Positions 61,093 through 64,000 of a stretch of 64,000 nt of DNA are shown here, piece after piece. The stretch's first letter is position 1. Each line of letters begins with the position of its first letter. Source of the stretch: Anaspis maculata. Lineage: Eukaryota > Arthropoda > Insecta > Coleoptera > Scraptiidae. The translations under genes were made by a program, and so were the position numbers. The notes beneath the pieces are model-generated. The model did no database searches. It saw only the letters and a program-made list of their open reading frames with translations, and had not been told where the DNA came from. The DNA is taken from assembly GCA_949128115.1 (NCBI GenBank), contig OX421961.1, positions 87,837,277-87,901,276 on the forward strand, given 5' to 3'.

Positions 61093-61570
61093 ATATGGGT
61101 ACAAACTGTGGTACAAACCCGAAATGACAGTAGTTGACGTTGACCACACTTGTACTTTAAATTTCAAACTGCACTTATTGATCCTCCTTGCACGGTGTTT
61201 CGCCGAGGAAAGGGTGATTTCTACCTGTAACGGCCTTTTATACACTTTGTTATCGTCATTCCGGGTTTGCATCCATGGTTGCCATGACAACAGCGCCCTG
61301 ACCAGCCCGACCTACACCATTACACCAACCTACGTCATCACTAATGGGCCTATAGGTCGCGGGAATATAATCGTCACCTTGGCACCCGCTATGGCAACGT
61401 TGCAAAGTATGCCTGACGTGGCAACAGCACATGCGCATTCTTTTCGTCGTTGAATTGACATAAGACGCTCGCGCCAGCGCATATGACAGGCTGCCAAGGT
61501 ACCGATGTAGAGACCATAGAGAGATTCGTATGTTTTCAACATTACTCAGTCAAATCTCGAGTTTAGCACA

Positions 61571-62032
61571 ATAGGGTAATTGCATGATGTTGGTCCAGCT
61601 TGTCGCCACTTGGTGGCTTTGGTTTGGTGGCACAGCGCGCTTGCGCCAGATCCAGATCGATTAGTTTCGTTTGTTTATGTTTTGAAAATTGCAAATAAAA
61701 GTCGAACAACGGCCCATCGCTTCTTCAAGGCTTCATTGGTGGGGAACTTGTGGAATTTTATGCCATTTCTGTTTTGTTCAATTTTGAGCGCGGTGTGGCA
61801 CACAACATTTATAGGGCATTTTCCAGCGTCGACAATATAGAAAGATGAGAAGAGAACTAATGACAGCGGGCAATTGGTGTGGCGAGATAAATCTTAATTA
61901 ATTCATGTGCCAAAATCACGCGATTGACAGTTATGACACACAATTTCGCGATTTGCAATACCAATTGATAAACCTCAAGTCCCCAGGTGGCAAACGGTGC
62001 CGCAAGCGTCTCCTACATGCAATCGCCCTATT
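61571..62032. mobile_element. MITE with AATAGGGTAATTGCATG termini, copy 1
   Basis: Left AATAGGGTAATTGCATG, right CATGCAATCGCCCTATT. Same end sequence as the next element, 20 bp away in the same orientation. Confidence 0.8.
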
Positions 62033-62051
62033 ATTATTTTGATGAAGCCAC

Positions 62052-62752
62052 AATAGGGTGATTGCATGTAGAGGGAGTTTATGGCAAAATGTCAATAGTG
62101 TCATTGTCATCTGTCAAGTTTCATCTATGTCGGAGTCAACGTCAACCGGACTAACATGCTAACCTCACTAAATACTATCATTTTTACGTGTTTTGTTCAC
62201 ATACTGGTTTATTCGGCGTTTACGAGATCGATATTGTGATTTCTAATCATTTCTAACAATGCCTTACACCTGGGTCGCTATTTTTGAATCGTGTGAGTAA
62301 AGTCCCTGGGAGTTTCATATAATCCGTACTACACTTCTGTAGCGAAAGTTGCTTAAAAACCACGATTTTAGGCAACATTCGCTACATCAGTGTACTGTGG
62401 AATGTATTTTACTCCCAGGGACTTTTCTCACACGATTCAAGAATAGCGGCCCTGTTATGTGCCCCAATGGGTGCTTTCCACCTAGACGGTACAAATACCA
62501 CCAGACGGCACATGTTCCATGGTGTGGCACAAAATTTTAGGTGATCCAATGAACGGCGCAGAACCGAGTAGGAACACGTAGATGGAAAGCACCGTTTGGC
62601 ATCCGCACATGCGTAAATGGCAGGTGTACCAAACTTGGGGCTAGGTGGAAAGCACGCAATGCAATTCGCTAACAAACATCAAAACATAACTGTCGATCCT
62701 TGCGCTGCCTGCCGGTGATCATGTGAACGCATTTCATGCAATCACCTTATTG
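62052..62752. mobile_element. MITE with AATAGGGTGATTGCATG termini, copy 2, interrupted by MITE family A
   Basis: Left AATAGGGTGATTGCATGTAG, right CATGCAATCACCTTATTG. Contains the 62270-62455 hairpin. Confidence 0.8.
62270..62455. mobile_element. MITE family A, copy 2
   Basis: GGGTCGCTATTTTTGAATCG to GATTCAAGAATAGCGGCCC, with the same core hairpin as 55306-55487; few differences between copies, so recent activity. Confidence 0.92.
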
Positions 62753-62883
62753 TTCAATAATTATCTAAATAATTTATTACAACTAATAAAGAAAATTGTA
62801 TCAACAAGTATACTAGTGAAAATAAAATTTTACCATATACCGACCTTTATGCCGCTATTTTTGTTTCCGCGACCTATACCTAC

Positions 62884-63038
62884 AAGCTGCGTTCGGCATC
62901 TCACTCTTTTTACTTCTTTAACTCTTTTAACTTCACTACATTGGTTCAGTAAAGCAAATCAGGACTCCTGAAACCATGGTCACGTGGTAGCTGGAGTGAA
63001 AAGAGAAAACTGATTAAGGCATGCCGAACGCGGCTACG
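62884..63038. mobile_element. MITE
   Basis: TIRs AGCTGCGTTCGGCATC / GCATGCCGAACGCGGCT, about 155 bp, no ORF. Confidence 0.78.
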
Positions 63039-63161
63039 GTAATGGGGTACTTGCCTAATTTTTTTTTATTGGCTTAATCGATAGTATGGTTAAAAATAAT
63101 GTACCCGTATTTTTTCTTTTTCCTAAATTCCCAAAATTGCGGCCGCAATGCGTGTTTTAAA

Positions 63162-63189
63162 AATATATTTGTGACGTCACAAATATATT
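63162..63189. promoter_or_regulatory. 28-bp perfect palindrome centred on a CRE-type TGACGTCA
   Basis: Perfect dyad with AATATATTTG arms and TGACGTCA at 63172-63179, the binding site of CREB/ATF bZIP dimers. It lies about 140 bp upstream of the likely TOP-type start at about 63314. Confidence 0.5.
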
Positions 63190-63311
63190 AGATATAGAAC
63201 ATAGGAGGACTCTTTTTCCTCGTTGGGTTGGCAATGATATAACGTCGCCAAGGTGCCGTTTTCAAACAACAAGATCTGAGTGTGACTGACAACGTCAAAC
63301 CGCCGACCGTA

Positions 63312-63371
63312 ATTTCTTCCTGTGCCCTTTTTTTGCCTTTGACTGCTTTGATCGAGGCTTTGATCTACGCG
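63312..63371 (+). promoter_or_regulatory. Likely TOP-type start and first non-coding exon of a gene running off the window
   Basis: Pyrimidine-rich TTCTTCCTGTGCCCTTTTTT followed by a short exon ending at the strong donor GTAAGT at 63372. An acceptor TTTCTTTAG follows at about 63429. No protein coding recognised downstream, so the gene is either coding beyond 64000 or a non-coding host gene. Confidence 0.4.
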
Positions 63372-63610
63372 GTAAGTACCTACTCGTTTTATTCATTTCT
63401 TGTTCAACCTAACTAGTCTCTTTCTTTAGTCTTCAGTGCTCTCCACCTAAAAGCCTTTCGCATGTTTGTCACCCGTACTCTGACCTGGCTGACCCTCGGC
63501 TTCATTTCGGACACCAGTGTTCCTGCTCCCCACATTTTATTTGGAGATCCATCGCGTCCTCCCCACATGGATCACTTGTAGCTCTAAAGTATTACCTATC
63601 CGGAATTGTA

Positions 63611-63720
63611 TGCCAATGATGAACCTATAAAAGCTCACTGTTCATTTTCAGCCTCTTATTTCTGTACTATCGGTGATCCTCCAGATTTTCCCCTGGAAAT
63701 AAATTATCTCGACTGAGGCA
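63611..63720 (+). ncRNA. Candidate C/D box snoRNA
   Basis: C box ATGATGA (63616-63622) and D box CTGA (63713-63716), brought together by a terminal stem TGCC/GGCA (63611-63614 with 63717-63720). The C'-like GGTGATC at 63672 is weak and no clear D' is seen. 110 nt is within range. Context (downstream of a TOP-type exon) fits a snoRNA host gene. No guide target assigned. Confidence 0.25.
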
Positions 63721-64000
63721 GTGTTATAAGAGGTTCCTGGAGTCAGTTTCTTCGAAACCTTGTTCGACTTTATTGTCTAAATGCTCATGGTAAGAGAATT
63801 CGATAGGAAACCGGTTTTGCGATAGCATGTTCAAAATGACAGTGTCACAGTGACATCCCTGACATTCTTGATTATTCCATTGTCACACAGTCAGACCAAC
63901 CCCACTCAAAATCCCTGTCCTGGCGCGAAGCTTTTAGGAGGATTTTTCAAATTCGTTTTTTTCTGTAGAAAACGACGGGATTTTTTTGAAATTCTCAGTA

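Larger units (their letters stand above)
61352..62878. mobile_element. Second copy of the TATAGGTCGCGGGAA MITE, expanded by nested insertions
   Basis: Left end TATAGGTCGCGGGAATATAA and right end GTTTCCGCGACCTATA. Sequence inside both ends (GGCACCCGCTATGGCAACGT; TTGTATCAACAAGTATACT) is the inverse of the copy at 424-770. It is 1.5 kb instead of 347 bp because two further elements sit in it. Confidence 0.85.

Noticed and set aside
61069..61542. ORFs of 60-189 codons on both strands
   Set aside because: They cross the 3' LTR boundary and MITE ends; composition and context fit chance.
63461..63583. 39-codon ORF after the last acceptor in the window
   Set aside because: Too short, no homology recognised, and the exon assignment is itself uncertain.

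Overview
This window is eukaryotic nuclear DNA, almost certainly from an insect. It is AT-rich, its genes have many short GT-AG introns, it carries an insect-type carotenoid oxygenase gene, and it is full of transposable elements (tRNA-derived SINEs, MITEs, foldback elements, a Ty3/Gypsy retrotransposon). I cannot fix the order from the sequence; a repeat-rich hemipteran would fit, but that is a guess. Most coding sequence lies in five conserved housekeeping-type genes plus one carotenoid gene. I rebuilt their exons by hand from splice sites, and in every gene the exon phases close into one open frame.

Layout. 1-4.6 kb: repeats only, including a dimeric satellite block. 5.0-12.1 kb (+): a complete class-2 P4-ATPase (ATP9A/B, Neo1 type) with two candidate alternative first exons. 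12.7-17.6 kb (-): carotenoid oxygenase (ninaB type), with a 1.8-kb foldback element in one intron. 18.1-18.8 kb: SINEs. 18.9-23.4 kb (-): TFIIH subunit p52 (GTF2H4/Tfb2). 24.0-25.1 kb (+): ribosomal protein eL29, divergent from GTF2H4 and tightly convergent with the next gene. 25.1-26.7 kb (-): TRAIP/nopo RING-H2 ubiquitin ligase, with a possible 55-codon divergent small gene at 26.8 kb. 27.23 kb: tRNA-Gln(CTG). 27.4-30.9 kb: repeats. 31.1-43.5 kb (-): cytosolic trifunctional C1-tetrahydrofolate synthase (Mthfd1/pug), whose 6.6-kb intron holds a hAT-like element and two long foldbacks. 43.5-52.3 kb: gene-poor, with many MITEs, foldbacks and a THAP-domain fragment. 52.35-61.09 kb: a decayed LTR retrotransposon bounded by an ATATG target duplication, itself hit by several later DNA elements, one of which contains a further MITE. 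61.1-64 kb: more nested MITEs, then a probable promoter and first exon of a gene continuing past the window, with a weak C/D snoRNA candidate.

The conserved genes are not a pathway. They cover lipid flipping, retinoid/carotenoid cleavage, transcription and DNA repair, translation, DNA-damage ubiquitination and folate metabolism. What is distinctive is the readable history of nested insertions, with target duplications or empty sites available for several layers, and the number of long intronic inverted repeats that would be transcribed as hairpins.
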